Notes: generated by a model not told the origin, from the letters alone. DNA of 64,000 nucleotides from an uncultured Collinsella sp. (GCA_902492755.1 CABUNB010000001.1:103171-167170), one strand, 5' to 3'. Numbered from the stretch's first letter, positions 41,483 through 54,043 are shown. Program-made: numbers and translations.

Positions 41483-44400
41483 CTACTTAGCCTTGCTGCG
41501 ACGATGGAAGAAAGCGCCGATCGCGGCGATGATGGCGCCAAGACCACCGACGGCCGCGACGGTCGCCGCCGTCTGGTCGCCGGTATTGGGGATCGCCGAA
41601 CCGCTCTTCTTGCTGCCCTGGGCCTTGTCGCCTGCGGGCTTGCCCGCCTGGTTGCCGCCGTTTGAGCCATTGCCGGAACCCTGGTTGCCCGAGCCGCCCT
41701 GGTTGCCGGAATCGGCATCCTTGAGGCTCTCAATGGCCAGCTTGAGCTGGTCATAGGCCGCCTGGAGCTGGATGTCGGAAGCATTCTCATCACCCAAGAC
41801 GTCCTCGGCGTAGGTAATGGCATCCGTCAGGGCCTTGACAGACTCGTCCGTCTTGCCCCTGGTGTCAGTCTCCTTCGCCTGCTTGACCAAGGCCTTGAGC
41901 TGCTTCTTGGTCGGGTTCTCGACCGGGGTCACCGGAGTCTTCTCAAGCGCGTCGCGAGCACTCTCGAGTGCCTTGAGTGCCTGGTCGACCTCGTCCTGCG
42001 TGGCGTTCTCGTCGTTCAGGATGGCGCGGGCGCTCGCCAAGGCGTTCTGGAACGCGGTCCAGGAAGCCTCGGTGTAGTCGCTGGCCTTAAGGTCGCCGGC
42101 TGCAACCTCGGCATCAACCTTTTCAATCGCGGCAGTGAGGTCGTCCTTCGCCACCGGATTGGGAACGGCCGTACCGTAGAACTTGAGCTCCGCCATGCTG
42201 CAGTAGGCGTCAACGCTGCCACCGCCGGCGTGGAGCACCTTGACGGTCACGTAGCGACCGCGCGCGGCGCCAAAGCTCATCTGCTTCCAGTCGCCACGGT
42301 CGGTGAGCACCCGGCCGTCGTTGTCGAAGGTAAACGTACCCATCGACGTGGCGGTGCCCATCTCATAACCGTCGGCGGTGTCGGAAACCAGCACCTCGGC
42401 CTCAAAGATATCGCCGTTCGTGCCGCCGTCCTGGCGCGGCAGGAACGTGACGTCGGTGAGATCGTAGTCGCGGCCCAGGTCGACGGTCAGGTACTGGGGC
42501 ATACCGGCCTTATAGGCCCAGTCGCTGTGCCAGAGCGTCTGCTCATCGCCGTCAAGAGCGTTGACGGCGTTGCTGCCCTCATAGTCGGCCTCGCTCGAGA
42601 AGCCGGTCACCTTGACGTTCTCGCGGTTCTCGGGCGTGTTGATGAGGCTCTTCTCATCGACGGGGCGCATCTTGAGGCCGTCGATTGCCTTCTCGATCTT
42701 GGCCGTGGCGTCTGCGACATCCTTCTTGCTATAGCTGCCCTGGCCGCCATCGAGGAGCTTCTGAGCCGCCTCGACCGCAGCGGTGAGGGCTGCATAGGAA
42801 TCCTTGGTGTAGACGGACTCGCTGTAGCCCGCGGCCTTGGAAAGCGCTGCCATGAGCGCAGAGGTGTCGACACCAGCCTTGACCTCGACCTCATAGGATG
42901 CGGTCTTGGAGGGATCGAGCACCGACGCCACCGTGATCGTTGCCTTGCCGGCCTTGTTGGCGCGCAGGTAGTAGCTCACGCTATCGCCGGCCTGGACAGC
43001 GGAGACGCTCACCACAGAAGGATCGGAGCTCTCGACCGTCACATAGGGGTAGCCGGCGCTCTCGGGCGTGGCCTTGGCGTCGACGAGCGTCACATCGCCC
43101 TCGAAGAACTCGGTCTGGTTCTTGCCCAGTTCGACACCCTCGATGGCCTCGACACCCTGTGTGTAGTTGAAGTTGATCTCGCGCAGCGTGAGCATCTGGT
43201 CACCCGATGCCTCAAGCGGCGTGATCTCGACCTTGGTCGCCTTCTTGCCCTTGTTCTCGGCAGAGAGGCCAAAGGCGTAGCGAGCCTGATAGGAATCAAA
43301 GCTTCCGCCCGAGAACTCCTGGGTCGAGCCGTCCTCGAACGTCACGACGGACTTAATCTTCTGCACGGTGCCGTTGCCACCGTTGCGGTTAACGACCTCG
43401 ACGCCATCGAGTTTCGACGGCGTCTTGAAGGCGAACGTCATCGTGGCGGGCAGCTTGACGTAGGTCGGCATCTTGCCGTCGATCCAGTTGGGCCCATAGT
43501 TCCACAGGAACTCGAAGTCGTTGCCGCCCTCATTGTTGTCGAACAGTCCGTCATAGCTCTTCTGCTGGATGAGCTTCTCGACGTTGGTGCCGTCGTCGGT
43601 GGGGAGCTCGTCGTTGGTCATCGTGATGTCAAAGGCGTCGCGGCCGTACTCGGACTTGGTGGGCTGCGGGACACCGGGCATCGTCACGGTGCCATCACTC
43701 ACGAACTCGAGCGCGTCGCACGCCGGGCCGACGAGCCAAGACGTCGAGGGCAGCTCGACCTTGCCGGCCGTCTTAGCCTTGAGTTTAAAGCTCGCGACCA
43801 CACCAGTACTGTTGAAGAGCTTGGCGTCGCCGCGGTTGGCGAAGGCCAGGTTGATGGTCTGGTGGCCATCCGTGAACTGCACTTTCTCGCGCGAGAGGTT
43901 CTCCATGCCCGCCGTCGACGCATCCTGCGCGATGCTCTCGGAGACATACTCGAACTGGTCGCTGTTGAAGTTGACGAGCGCACCGAGCGCGTTGATGTTC
44001 TCGGCGTCGGTGGCGTAGACGTCGACCGTGATCTCGTCGCCGGCCTCGACCTCCATCTTGCTCGGGATCACCGCGAGGGTGCCAGCAGCCTTGCCCTTTT
44101 GCTTGGTGCCGCCGTCGAGCGCCGCCATGGTGAAGGAGTAGTCGTACACGTCGTAGACGCCGTTGCCGTTGAGGTCGGCGAAGTGGGCGCGGATCTGGGA
44201 GTCGAACGTCGAGGTGTCGGGCTCGCGGTTCTCAAGACCCAGGTAATTCTTCATGTTGGAGTAGTCGCCGTCGGAGACCGTGGCCTTGTTGAGGTTGGAG
44301 CCCACAGCGAAGCCGTCCGTGCCGTCGGTCTTGTAGATGGCGATCTCGGAGGCGGAGAAGAAGTTGCCCACGGACGCGAGCGGCGTCATACGCACGTAGC

Positions 44401-47400
44401 GCGCGGCCACGGCGCCGTCGAACGCCACCGTCTTGCAAGCGGCGGAGCGCTCCCAGTCGACCTCCTGCGTCGTCCAATGCACGCCGTCGAGGCTCGTCTC
44501 GATGCGCATCTTGGTCACAGTGCCGTTACCGGCATCATCGCGCGGATAGTACTCGAGCTTGTCGAGCTTGTAAGCGCGACCGTAGTCAACGGTAAGCGCC
44601 TTGCCCAGATCGTTGCCACCGGAGTGGAAACCGCCGTCGCCCGACTGGAACTCATGGTCGAAGGCGAGTTCGGCCTTATGGCTACCGTAGAGCGAGCCCT
44701 CCCAAGTGATTTCCTCGGCCTCAGGCACGTTCCGCCACGGGTCGAGCGCAGAGTTCGCCTCAAGCACGTCGCTCCATGCGGAGTAGCCATCGGCGTTGCG
44801 CGAACGAATCTGGTAGGTATGCTTGCTGTTGTAGGCAAGATCGGTATGCGTGAATTCTGCCGCATCGCCCACGGCGAACACAGTGCCGTCTACCTTAAGG
44901 TCGTAGGAGGTAGCACCATCGACCTTCCCCCAGGTGAGCTTAATGCTCGTGGGGGTCGTGGCGTCCTCGGGGGCAGCAAGGTTCGCGGGTGCGGAGAGGT
45001 TCTCGTTGAAGCGGTCGGCCGCGAGCGTGGCATCGGCGTTCACGAAATCGCCCAGTTCGAGCGTCTGCGCTGCCGTGGCGACATCGGTCTTCGCGAACTT
45101 GACGTAGACCTTGGGATTCGTGGTGATCTTGGTGTTGTTGAAGCTCTCGCCCTGCTCGGCCTCGGTGCTGCCTGCGTCGCTACCGTAGTGGTTGAGGTTG
45201 GGGGTCTCGTTGTAGAAGTAGACCGCCTGGCCGGCCTCGGGGGTCGCGGCGTCAAAGGCCTCCTGCGAGTCGACCTCAACCACGTTGAGCGCGGATCCGC
45301 CGTTCTTGGCGGAGACGCTCGTGGGCTTGGCGGAGACGTTGGCCACAAAGGTCGTGGTGCGGTTGGAGTCGTAGCCGCTGTAGCCGCCCTGCGATGCCTC
45401 GGCGGTAAAGGTCGCCGTGCCGCCCACCACGCTCGACTTATAGACGGTGCTCACATGCTCACCGTAGGAAATATTGTCGATTGTGCCGTAGGAATCGTCC
45501 TCGGTCGTGTTGTTCTCGATGGAGGAGCCGTCATCCTCGTACTGCGTAAAGCTGCCCTCACCCTCGGTGGCGAAGAACTCGACGATACGCTGGCTGCGAT
45601 TGGTGCCCTTGGTGTTGGTCTCGGTCACAGCCTCGGGGTTGTTGTTCTCGGCGTACATCGGCACGATGGCGTTGGCCTTAACAAAGAGTGGCAGCTTCCA
45701 AAGCGGAGCCTCGTAGTTGTTGAGGACCTGACCGCCGCGGTACTGCTTGCCCGAGAAGTAGTCAATCCAGATGGTGGGATTCTCGTCGGTACCGTAGTTG
45801 GGCAGGTAGATACCGTTGCGGACATCGTTGCCGTTCTCATCTGCCTGGGTATCCTGATACACCGGTGCCACCAGGAAGTTCTCACCGAACATGTACTGGT
45901 ACTGCGTCGAGGTGCTTGCGGCGTACTCGGAGTTGTCGGAAAGCAGCATGGCGCGGATCATGGGAAGGCCGGTATCGCCGTTGCCCGTGTCGATGTTGGC
46001 CGCCGAGGCCGCGCTCGTGTAGATATAGGGCATGAGTTGTGCTTTGAGCTTGAGATAGAAGCGCGAGATGCCCGTGTATGGATCGCCGTGCGTCATGGGC
46101 GACTTGCGGTAGGTGCCCCAACCGTCCATGTCAAGCATAGAGGGCGTGAATGTCTTCCACTGGTAGTCGCGAGCGGAGATGATGGGATCGCCACCAAAGA
46201 TGCCGTCCATATCGGAGCCGATGTTGGGGTTGCCCGAGAGGCTCTGGCCGATATACGTGGGGATATGGAAGCGAATGTACTCCCAGTTACCGCCGTACTG
46301 GTCGCCGGTCCAGATGCCGCCAAAGCGCTGCGTGCCGGCCCAGCCGTCAAGCGTGATGATGTTGGGGCGCTTGTTGGCGCCGGTGGTCACGGTGTCATAG
46401 GCCGTCTTGATGCCGTTGAGGCCAAAGGAGTAGCCGGAGCCGACCCAAGCGACGTCGGTCTTGAGCGTGGTGATGCCACCAGTCTTAACCTCAGAATCGA
46501 AATCGCGCAGCAGATGCCACGGGGTCTCGGAGTTGCTATCGGGCTCGAGGTTCGACTGGGTCCAGAGACCGGTGCTCACGCCCTTGGAGTTGGCATACTC
46601 GGTGAACTTCTTAAGATTGTCGACGTTGGCGCGCACGGCGTTGAGGCGCTCGGCAGAACTCGTTCCGTCGGAGTTGACGCCGCCGGTCTTGTAGTAACCG
46701 TTCTGGCCGTAGCCAGCACCGTAACCGTCGTTCGGCAGGAACCAGCCGAGCGGCATGTCGTTGTCCTCGTAGTCATCGATAACCTGCCGGGCGGAGAACT
46801 GGCGGTCGAAATCGGTCGCCTTCATGTTCTCGGTATCAACCGTAGGGCCCTCACCGTTGAGCGTCTCGGCCGCAAGCGTGCCGTCGAGCTTGTAGCCCGT
46901 CGACATGCCGGACTCGTATTTAACGTCGCCCTTCTCACTCGAGGACTTGCTGCCCTTGGTCTCCCACTTCTTTTGACCCGAGGTCGTTGACCAGCCATCA
47001 CGGTTATAGGCATTAAGATGACCCAGGTAGAAACCGTACTCGGGCAGCAGCACCGGATTGCCGGTCACCTTGTAGTAGTCCTGCAGCATCTCGGTTGCCA
47101 CGTTCGAGGCGCCCTCGTTGGTCGCCACGAAGTAATAGGCATCAAACTCATTCTCGCTGTGCAAAGTCGTGACCGTCGATGAGTCCGTGGAACCGAAGTC
47201 GTAGGAACCCTCTGCAAACGTGTTTCGGAGCACGCCGTAGCCGTCGCTCGTCCAGTAGAACGGGTTGGGCGAGGCAACGCCGCCATCGGTCCAGTTGTTA
47301 GTGTTGGAGATGGCGATGGTCTGGTTGGTGTGCAGGAAGCGGCCGTTCTGGGTGCCGCCGCCAAAGAAGTTCTCGGACTTCTCCTTGGCGAGCGTCTGGA

Positions 47401-47893
47401 CGGTACCCTTCTTATCAAGGTCGAGGGGCGCAGACTCAGAAACCACGCCACGGTCGCCTGACTTGATACTCATCTTGCCAGTCGCCTTGTCCAGGATCAC
47501 GGTCGCCTTTCCGCCGGTGATCTCGATAGTGTCGCCCTTGTCGGCAACCGTCGCACTCGGCTTGCTGTAGGTGTCCGAGGTATCGGGCTGAGCCTGGATC
47601 TTAGCCGTGTGGGACTTACTGCGCGGCGTGGCGTACTCGGAAAACTCACCCTTGGGGTCGACGTTATAACGGAAAATACCGTCCTCGAGGAACGTAATAC
47701 GGCCCTTGATGCCGTCAGCGAAATCGATGTCGACGACGTTCGAGGCAGACTGAGACACGGTCGCTGAGTCGACACCCTTGAGTGGCGTGGCAATCGCCTG
47801 CTGGGGATTGGCAAACACAAGCGTCGCTGCAGTGGCAACGAGGACCGCGCTTCCCTTCACCCACCGTTTCGTAAAAATGGAATTCCTACACAC
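41483..47893 (-). CDS. Giant secreted, wall-anchored GH31 glycoside hydrolase
   Basis: About 2136 residues from a GTG at 47893 (AGGAG five bases upstream; the longer frame to 47962 has no site). Signal peptide to about 36. GH31 catalytic part about 170-830, with TLKTDVAWVG (Asp480, candidate nucleophile) and GGIWTGDQYGG (Asp531, candidate acid/base). Then FN3 (about 965-1048), CBM32-like (1052-1190), dockerin-like calcium loop DLNGNGVYDVYD (near 1240), cohesin-like (1270-1410), a second sugar-binding-type domain (1420-1590), BIG2-like (1595-1690), FIVAR (1700-1765), CBM32 (1775-1940), two FIVAR (1950-2080), IPNTGD at 2101 and a membrane tail. The motif set recalls clostridial CPE1046-type GH31 enzymes active on mucin alpha-GalNAc; substrate is inferred. 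Confidence 0.87.
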   Translation of the reverse strand: MCRNSIFTKRWVKGSAVLVATAATLVFANPQQAIATPLKGVDSATVSQSASNVVDIDFADGIKGRITFLEDGIFRYNVDPKGEFSEYATPRSKSHTAKIQAQPDTSDTYSKPSATVADKGDTIEITGGKATVILDKATGKMSIKSGDRGVVSESAPLDLDKKGTVQTLAKEKSENFFGGGTQNGRFLHTNQTIAISNTNNWTDGGVASPNPFYWTSDGYGVLRNTFAEGSYDFGSTDSSTVTTLHSENEFDAYYFVATNEGASNVATEMLQDYYKVTGNPVLLPEYGFYLGHLNAYNRDGWSTTSGQKKWETKGSKSSSEKGDVKYESGMSTGYKLDGTLAAETLNGEGPTVDTENMKATDFDRQFSARQVIDDYEDNDMPLGWFLPNDGYGAGYGQNGYYKTGGVNSDGTSSAERLNAVRANVDNLKKFTEYANSKGVSTGLWTQSNLEPDSNSETPWHLLRDFDSEVKTGGITTLKTDVAWVGSGYSFGLNGIKTAYDTVTTGANKRPNIITLDGWAGTQRFGGIWTGDQYGGNWEYIRFHIPTYIGQSLSGNPNIGSDMDGIFGGDPIISARDYQWKTFTPSMLDMDGWGTYRKSPMTHGDPYTGISRFYLKLKAQLMPYIYTSAASAANIDTGNGDTGLPMIRAMLLSDNSEYAASTSTQYQYMFGENFLVAPVYQDTQADENGNDVRNGIYLPNYGTDENPTIWIDYFSGKQYRGGQVLNNYEAPLWKLPLFVKANAIVPMYAENNNPEAVTETNTKGTNRSQRIVEFFATEGEGSFTQYEDDGSSIENNTTEDDSYGTIDNISYGEHVSTVYKSSVVGGTATFTAEASQGGYSGYDSNRTTTFVANVSAKPTSVSAKNGGSALNVVEVDSQEAFDAATPEAGQAVYFYNETPNLNHYGSDAGSTEAEQGESFNNTKITTNPKVYVKFAKTDVATAAQTLELGDFVNADATLAADRFNENLSAPANLAAPEDATTPTSIKLTWGKVDGATSYDLKVDGTVFAVGDAAEFTHTDLAYNSKHTYQIRSRNADGYSAWSDVLEANSALDPWRNVPEAEEITWEGSLYGSHKAELAFDHEFQSGDGGFHSGGNDLGKALTVDYGRAYKLDKLEYYPRDDAGNGTVTKMRIETSLDGVHWTTQEVDWERSAACKTVAFDGAVAARYVRMTPLASVGNFFSASEIAIYKTDGTDGFAVGSNLNKATVSDGDYSNMKNYLGLENREPDTSTFDSQIRAHFADLNGNGVYDVYDYSFTMAALDGGTKQKGKAAGTLAVIPSKMEVEAGDEITVDVYATDAENINALGALVNFNSDQFEYVSESIAQDASTAGMENLSREKVQFTDGHQTINLAFANRGDAKLFNSTGVVASFKLKAKTAGKVELPSTSWLVGPACDALEFVSDGTVTMPGVPQPTKSEYGRDAFDITMTNDELPTDDGTNVEKLIQQKSYDGLFDNNEGGNDFEFLWNYGPNWIDGKMPTYVKLPATMTFAFKTPSKLDGVEVVNRNGGNGTVQKIKSVVTFEDGSTQEFSGGSFDSYQARYAFGLSAENKGKKATKVEITPLEASGDQMLTLREINFNYTQGVEAIEGVELGKNQTEFFEGDVTLVDAKATPESAGYPYVTVESSDPSVVSVSAVQAGDSVSYYLRANKAGKATITVASVLDPSKTASYEVEVKAGVDTSALMAALSKAAGYSESVYTKDSYAALTAAVEAAQKLLDGGQGSYSKKDVADATAKIEKAIDGLKMRPVDEKSLINTPENRENVKVTGFSSEADYEGSNAVNALDGDEQTLWHSDWAYKAGMPQYLTVDLGRDYDLTDVTFLPRQDGGTNGDIFEAEVLVSDTADGYEMGTATSMGTFTFDNDGRVLTDRGDWKQMSFGAARGRYVTVKVLHAGGGSVDAYCSMAELKFYGTAVPNPVAKDDLTAAIEKVDAEVAAGDLKASDYTEASWTAFQNALASARAILNDENATQDEVDQALKALESARDALEKTPVTPVENPTKKQLKALVKQAKETDTRGKTDESVKALTDAITYAEDVLGDENASDIQLQAAYDQLKLAIESLKDADSGNQGGSGNQGSGNGSNGGNQAGKPAGDKAQGSKKSGSAIPNTGDQTAATVAAVGGLGAIIAAIGAFFHRRSKAK

Positions 47894-48101
47894 CTGGACT
47901 CCTTTCCTCCGACATGCGGAAGTGTCGCGGACGCACGCCCTGCAGCATGGCGCACGCATCAAACGGGAGGGGTGTTCGGTACATTCCGTGCAGTGGGCCC
48001 ACCCGTTACCAAGTGGTCAACTGGTAGTAACCAGATATCCACCTATTAGGTTGAGTCAGCATACAGGAGCAGTTGCGCAACCAAGTTCGTAATTCTCCCA
48101 G

Positions 48102-48206
48102 TGGTATTAAAATGAGCGTCAATGGCAAGGTGGGCTAAATAAGCCATACCAATTGGTTCTTCAGTCAAATACCAATTAAGCAAAAATGTACTGTTTATCT
48201 GGTATT
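48102..48206. promoter_or_regulatory. Cluster of TGGTAT(T) sites upstream of the GH31 gene
   Basis: TGGTATT occurs at 48102-48108 and 48200-48206, and its complement (A)ATACCA at 48146-48151 and 48168-48174. ACCAATTGGT at 48148-48157 is a perfect 10-base palindrome. Four copies in about 100 bases, 210-310 bases upstream of the GH31 start, suggest binding sites of a regulator, for example of the GntR or LacI kind. Confidence 0.45.
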
Positions 48207-48218
48207 ACACAGACCGTA

Positions 48219-48317
48219 CCTTTCTCTCGGGAACTGGGCTTCGCGAAGTTTCCCGAGAGAAAGGCTCAACCGCCACCCTGCGACCTACCGGATATTGCCA
48301 TGACGTACGTTGGCTGA
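48219..48317. repeat. 15-bp inverted repeat plus 42-bp tail repeat (right of the GH31 gene)
   Basis: Arms at 48219-48233 and 48250-48264 (CCTTTCTCTCGGGAA and complement) are exact, with GGGCTTCGCGAAG in the loop. Eleven bases later the 42-bp tail at 48276-48317 repeats that at 41375-41416 in the same orientation with one change (A for G). The hairpin stems of the two copies differ. Confidence 0.75.
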
Positions 48318-48351
48318 TTTGGTTTGGATAAAAAGGTTGACGGAGAGTGAT

Positions 48352-48552
48352 GGGCAGTTAGTTCAGATACGTATAATTTGGCCGTGGCCTTGGGCACGAA
48401 ACTGCCGCTTGGAAGCCGGCGCGGACCCAGTATTGGGCCGTTCCCAGCTTGGCTGAGCATCTTGATCGATTCAGATTGCCAAAAAAGGCCGAATGAGTCC
48501 AAATCGACCTTCTCCTACTCTCTAAAAAATACGAATTTGAACTAACTGTCCA
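48352..48552. mobile_element. Possible small element of about 200 bp with terminal inverted repeats
   Basis: GGCAGTTAGTTCAGATACGT at about 48354 and its near complement ending at about 48551 (…CGAATTTGAACTAACTGTCC) match over roughly 22 bases with three or four differences. The DNA between has no open frame of note. No clear target-site duplication is seen. It could be a MITE-like element or a structured RNA. Confidence 0.4.
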
Positions 48553-48591
48553 GAGGCGTCCTCGACTAACAGTAAAAAGGCCTCCATACAA

Positions 48592-48633
48592 AGAGTGGGC
48601 CCTGCCGCTCGAACGAACGGCAGGGCCCACTCT
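48592..48633 (-). terminator. Terminator of the carAB operon
   Basis: AGAGTGGGCCCTGCCG (48592-48607) and its exact complement at 48618-48633 enclose 10 bases. On the minus strand TTTGT follows. It is about 95 bases past the carB stop. Confidence 0.7.
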
Positions 48634-48728
48634 CATTTTCTATTTAGCCTTAGTCATCGCACAAAGCCCCTTCGGCAGCACACGGTGCACCCAAGTCGCC
48701 GCAGGCCGGGGCGGGGGGCCAGACCACA

Positions 48729-52043
<3,315 letters not shown>

Positions 52044-52141
52044 GTTTAAAACCTCCTAGAGAGGCTGACTCAATGTTTTGGAAAAGTCAGCGAGGGTGCA
52101 GCTGGTGCATCAGGTTGCCGTGATGCGAGGGCGCGCTGGGC

Positions 52142-53647
52142 TTATGCCCGCGCGTCCGAAGCAGAACGGCAAGATGATGTGCCAGATGCAGCCGCAGCGT
52201 CGACCGGTCCGCCGTTCGGTAGAACGGCGGAACCATCGTCGGCGAAATTCCAGCCGGCAAGGCGGTCCTTCGCGGTGTCGATGTCCAGGTAGTTCTCCTC
52301 GTCGTCCATGAGTCGCGTAAAGGCGGTAAAGAGATAGTGGGCATCGGTGGGGCCGGGCGAGGCCTCGGGGTGGTACTGGACCGAGAAGCACGGGGCGTCG
52401 AGCAGCTGGATGCCCTCGGCGGTGCCGTCGTTAAGGTTCACATGCGTCAGGCGAATACGGCCGAAGCGCTCGTTCATCACAACCGGCGCGATGCCGCGAC
52501 GCACCCAGGCGCGCAGGTCGCCATCGGCCGCATGCTCGGTCTCGCCGCCGGAAAGCTCCGGGATCAGTTTGCCCAGACTGGGGAACAGTAGGCCAAAGCC
52601 GTGGTTTTGCGCGGTGATCTCCACGCGACGGCTCACCAGGTTCATAACCGGCTGGTTACCGCCACGGTGACCGAATTTAAGCTTTTCCATTTGGGCGCCG
52701 CACGCCAAGCTGATCATCTGGTGGCCAAGGCAAATGCCAAAGACCGGCACCTTGCCGATCAGCTGCTGCACCTGCTCGTAGGTCTCCACCACGGCATCGG
52801 GGTCGCCGGGGCCGTTGGATAAAAAGACGCCGTCGGGATTCATGTCGAGCACCTGCTGGGCGGGCGTATCCCACGGCACGACAGTAAGGTCGCAGCCGGC
52901 ACGGACGAGGCCCTCCAGAATGCCGCGCTTCACGCCGCAGTCGTAGGCGACCACGTTGTGGCGGGCAGGAGCGGCAGGGGCAAGCGCAAAGTCATGCGTA
53001 GCGGGCAGGTCGGCAGCTGCAAACTCGTGAGGCGCGGGGCAACTCACGGTCTTGACCAGGTTCTCGCCCACCAGCGTCGGCGCTGCGACCAGACGCTCGG
53101 CAAGCTCGGCGACGTCAAAGATTTCCGTCGAGATAATACCCATCTTGGAGCCGTTGTCGCGCAGGTGGCGTACAAGAGCGCGGGTGTCGACGCCCTCGAT
53201 GGCGACGATGCCGTGGGCACGCAGGTACTCCGACACGCTGACGGCCGAGCGCCAGTTGGAAGGCGTGGCGCACATGTCGCGCACGATCATGCCGCGCATG
53301 GCGGGAGCGTTCGCGGGGCGAGCGGCATCGCCGGGGAAGGCCGACTGGACGTCGGTCTCGTCGATGCCGTAGTTACCGATCTGCGGATAGGTCATGGTTA
53401 CGATTTGGCCGGCATAACTCGGGTCGGTCATGACCTCAAAGTAGCCCTCAAGCGAGGTGTTGAAGCAGACCTCGCCGGTCGCGGTACCCTCGGCACCGCA
53501 TGCACGGCCATAAAAAATGGTCCCATCCTCAAGGTACAGAATGCAGGGACCGCAGGTGCCCTTGCTGGTTTTGGCCAGCATGCGCTGGCAAAGCTCGCTG
53601 GGCGCGAAGGTGCGGGCAGCAATGCCCGCAGTATGGTTGTTCGCCAT
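52142..53647 (-). CDS. carA: Carbamoyl-phosphate synthase small subunit with extended ends
   Basis: Glutaminase subunit that passes ammonia to CarB. The triad is present: Cys in FGICLGHQ near 300, and His-Glu in SVQYHPEASP near 425. At 501 residues it is well over the usual 360-390. There are about 35 extra residues before the LYLEDGTIFYG start, an insert around ELSGGETEHAADGDLRAWVR, and about 55 residues after FTRLMDD ending in a Ser/Ala-rich tail. AAGGAG precedes the ATG at 53647, which supports the long N-terminus. Two leader hairpins lie upstream. Confidence 0.94.
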   Translation of the reverse strand: MANNHTAGIAARTFAPSELCQRMLAKTSKGTCGPCILYLEDGTIFYGRACGAEGTATGEVCFNTSLEGYFEVMTDPSYAGQIVTMTYPQIGNYGIDETDVQSAFPGDAARPANAPAMRGMIVRDMCATPSNWRSAVSVSEYLRAHGIVAIEGVDTRALVRHLRDNGSKMGIISTEIFDVAELAERLVAAPTLVGENLVKTVSCPAPHEFAAADLPATHDFALAPAAPARHNVVAYDCGVKRGILEGLVRAGCDLTVVPWDTPAQQVLDMNPDGVFLSNGPGDPDAVVETYEQVQQLIGKVPVFGICLGHQMISLACGAQMEKLKFGHRGGNQPVMNLVSRRVEITAQNHGFGLLFPSLGKLIPELSGGETEHAADGDLRAWVRRGIAPVVMNERFGRIRLTHVNLNDGTAEGIQLLDAPCFSVQYHPEASPGPTDAHYLFTAFTRLMDDEENYLDIDTAKDRLAGWNFADDGSAVLPNGGPVDAAAASGTSSCRSASDARA

Positions 53648-53659
53648 AATTCTCCTTCC

Positions 53660-53719
53660 CGGTCTCTCCGGACCGGCTTAAAGGTTGGTAGTTAGGCCTT
53701 GCGGTATTGTAACCGCAAG
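53660..53719 (-). promoter_or_regulatory. Leader hairpins upstream of carA
   Basis: CCGGTC/GACCGG (53660-53677) forms a small stem right before the carA ribosome site, and CTTGCGGT/ACCGCAAG (53698-53719) forms another; a TACAAT-like -10 overlaps the latter. Attenuation or translational control by pyrimidines is conceivable, but no PyrR-binding consensus was recognised. Confidence 0.35.
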
Positions 53720-53784
53720 CATGCGCCATTGCGTTAATTTCATCGAAATGTTTACGAAATGATAATTATGACTTTCTATGCATA

Positions 53785-54005
53785 ATGATTTTTCTGGGAC
53801 GGGGATTAAAAAATCATTCTGTCATGCATGCAGTTGGCGAGTAGTCAATTTGGGACGGGGCTATTTTAGCTACCCACGCCGTCGACCAACCTAACCGGTG
53901 TGCCACCGGCCGTGGTAGCTAAAATAGCCCCGTCCCAAATTGACTACTCAGCGACAAAGCCCCGCTCTCAGAATGATTTTTTAATCCCCGTCCCAGAAAA
54001 ATCAT
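53785..54005. repeat. Nested palindrome of four GGGACGGGG units
   Basis: Outer arms 53785-53821 and 53969-54005 are exact complements over 37 bases. Inside them 53840-53874 and 53914-53948 are exact over 35 bases, and a CCGGTG/CACCGG hairpin lies at the centre. Each arm is itself a small palindrome around CTGGGACGGGGAT or TTGGGACGGGGCT. The order is unit A, unit B, B inverted, A inverted. It fills most of the gap between carA and the gene at 54044. Confidence 0.85.
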
Positions 54006-54037
54006 CCCGCGCGGGCACTTGCCTCACGCGGGATGAT
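54001..54037 (-). terminator. Intrinsic terminator abutting the nested palindrome
   Basis: ATCATCCCGCG (54001-54011) and CGCGGGATGAT (54027-54037) pair exactly. On the minus strand TTTTCT follows, supplied by the edge of the outer palindrome arm. It ends the gene stopping at 54044. Confidence 0.7.
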
Positions 54038-54043
54038 GGCGTC

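Noticed and set aside
42230..46990. A 1586-codon open frame on the plus strand antisense to the GH31 gene
   Set aside because: It is a by-product of GC-rich codon use; the minus-strand product has clear domains, signal and anchor, while the antisense product has low-complexity composition and no motif.
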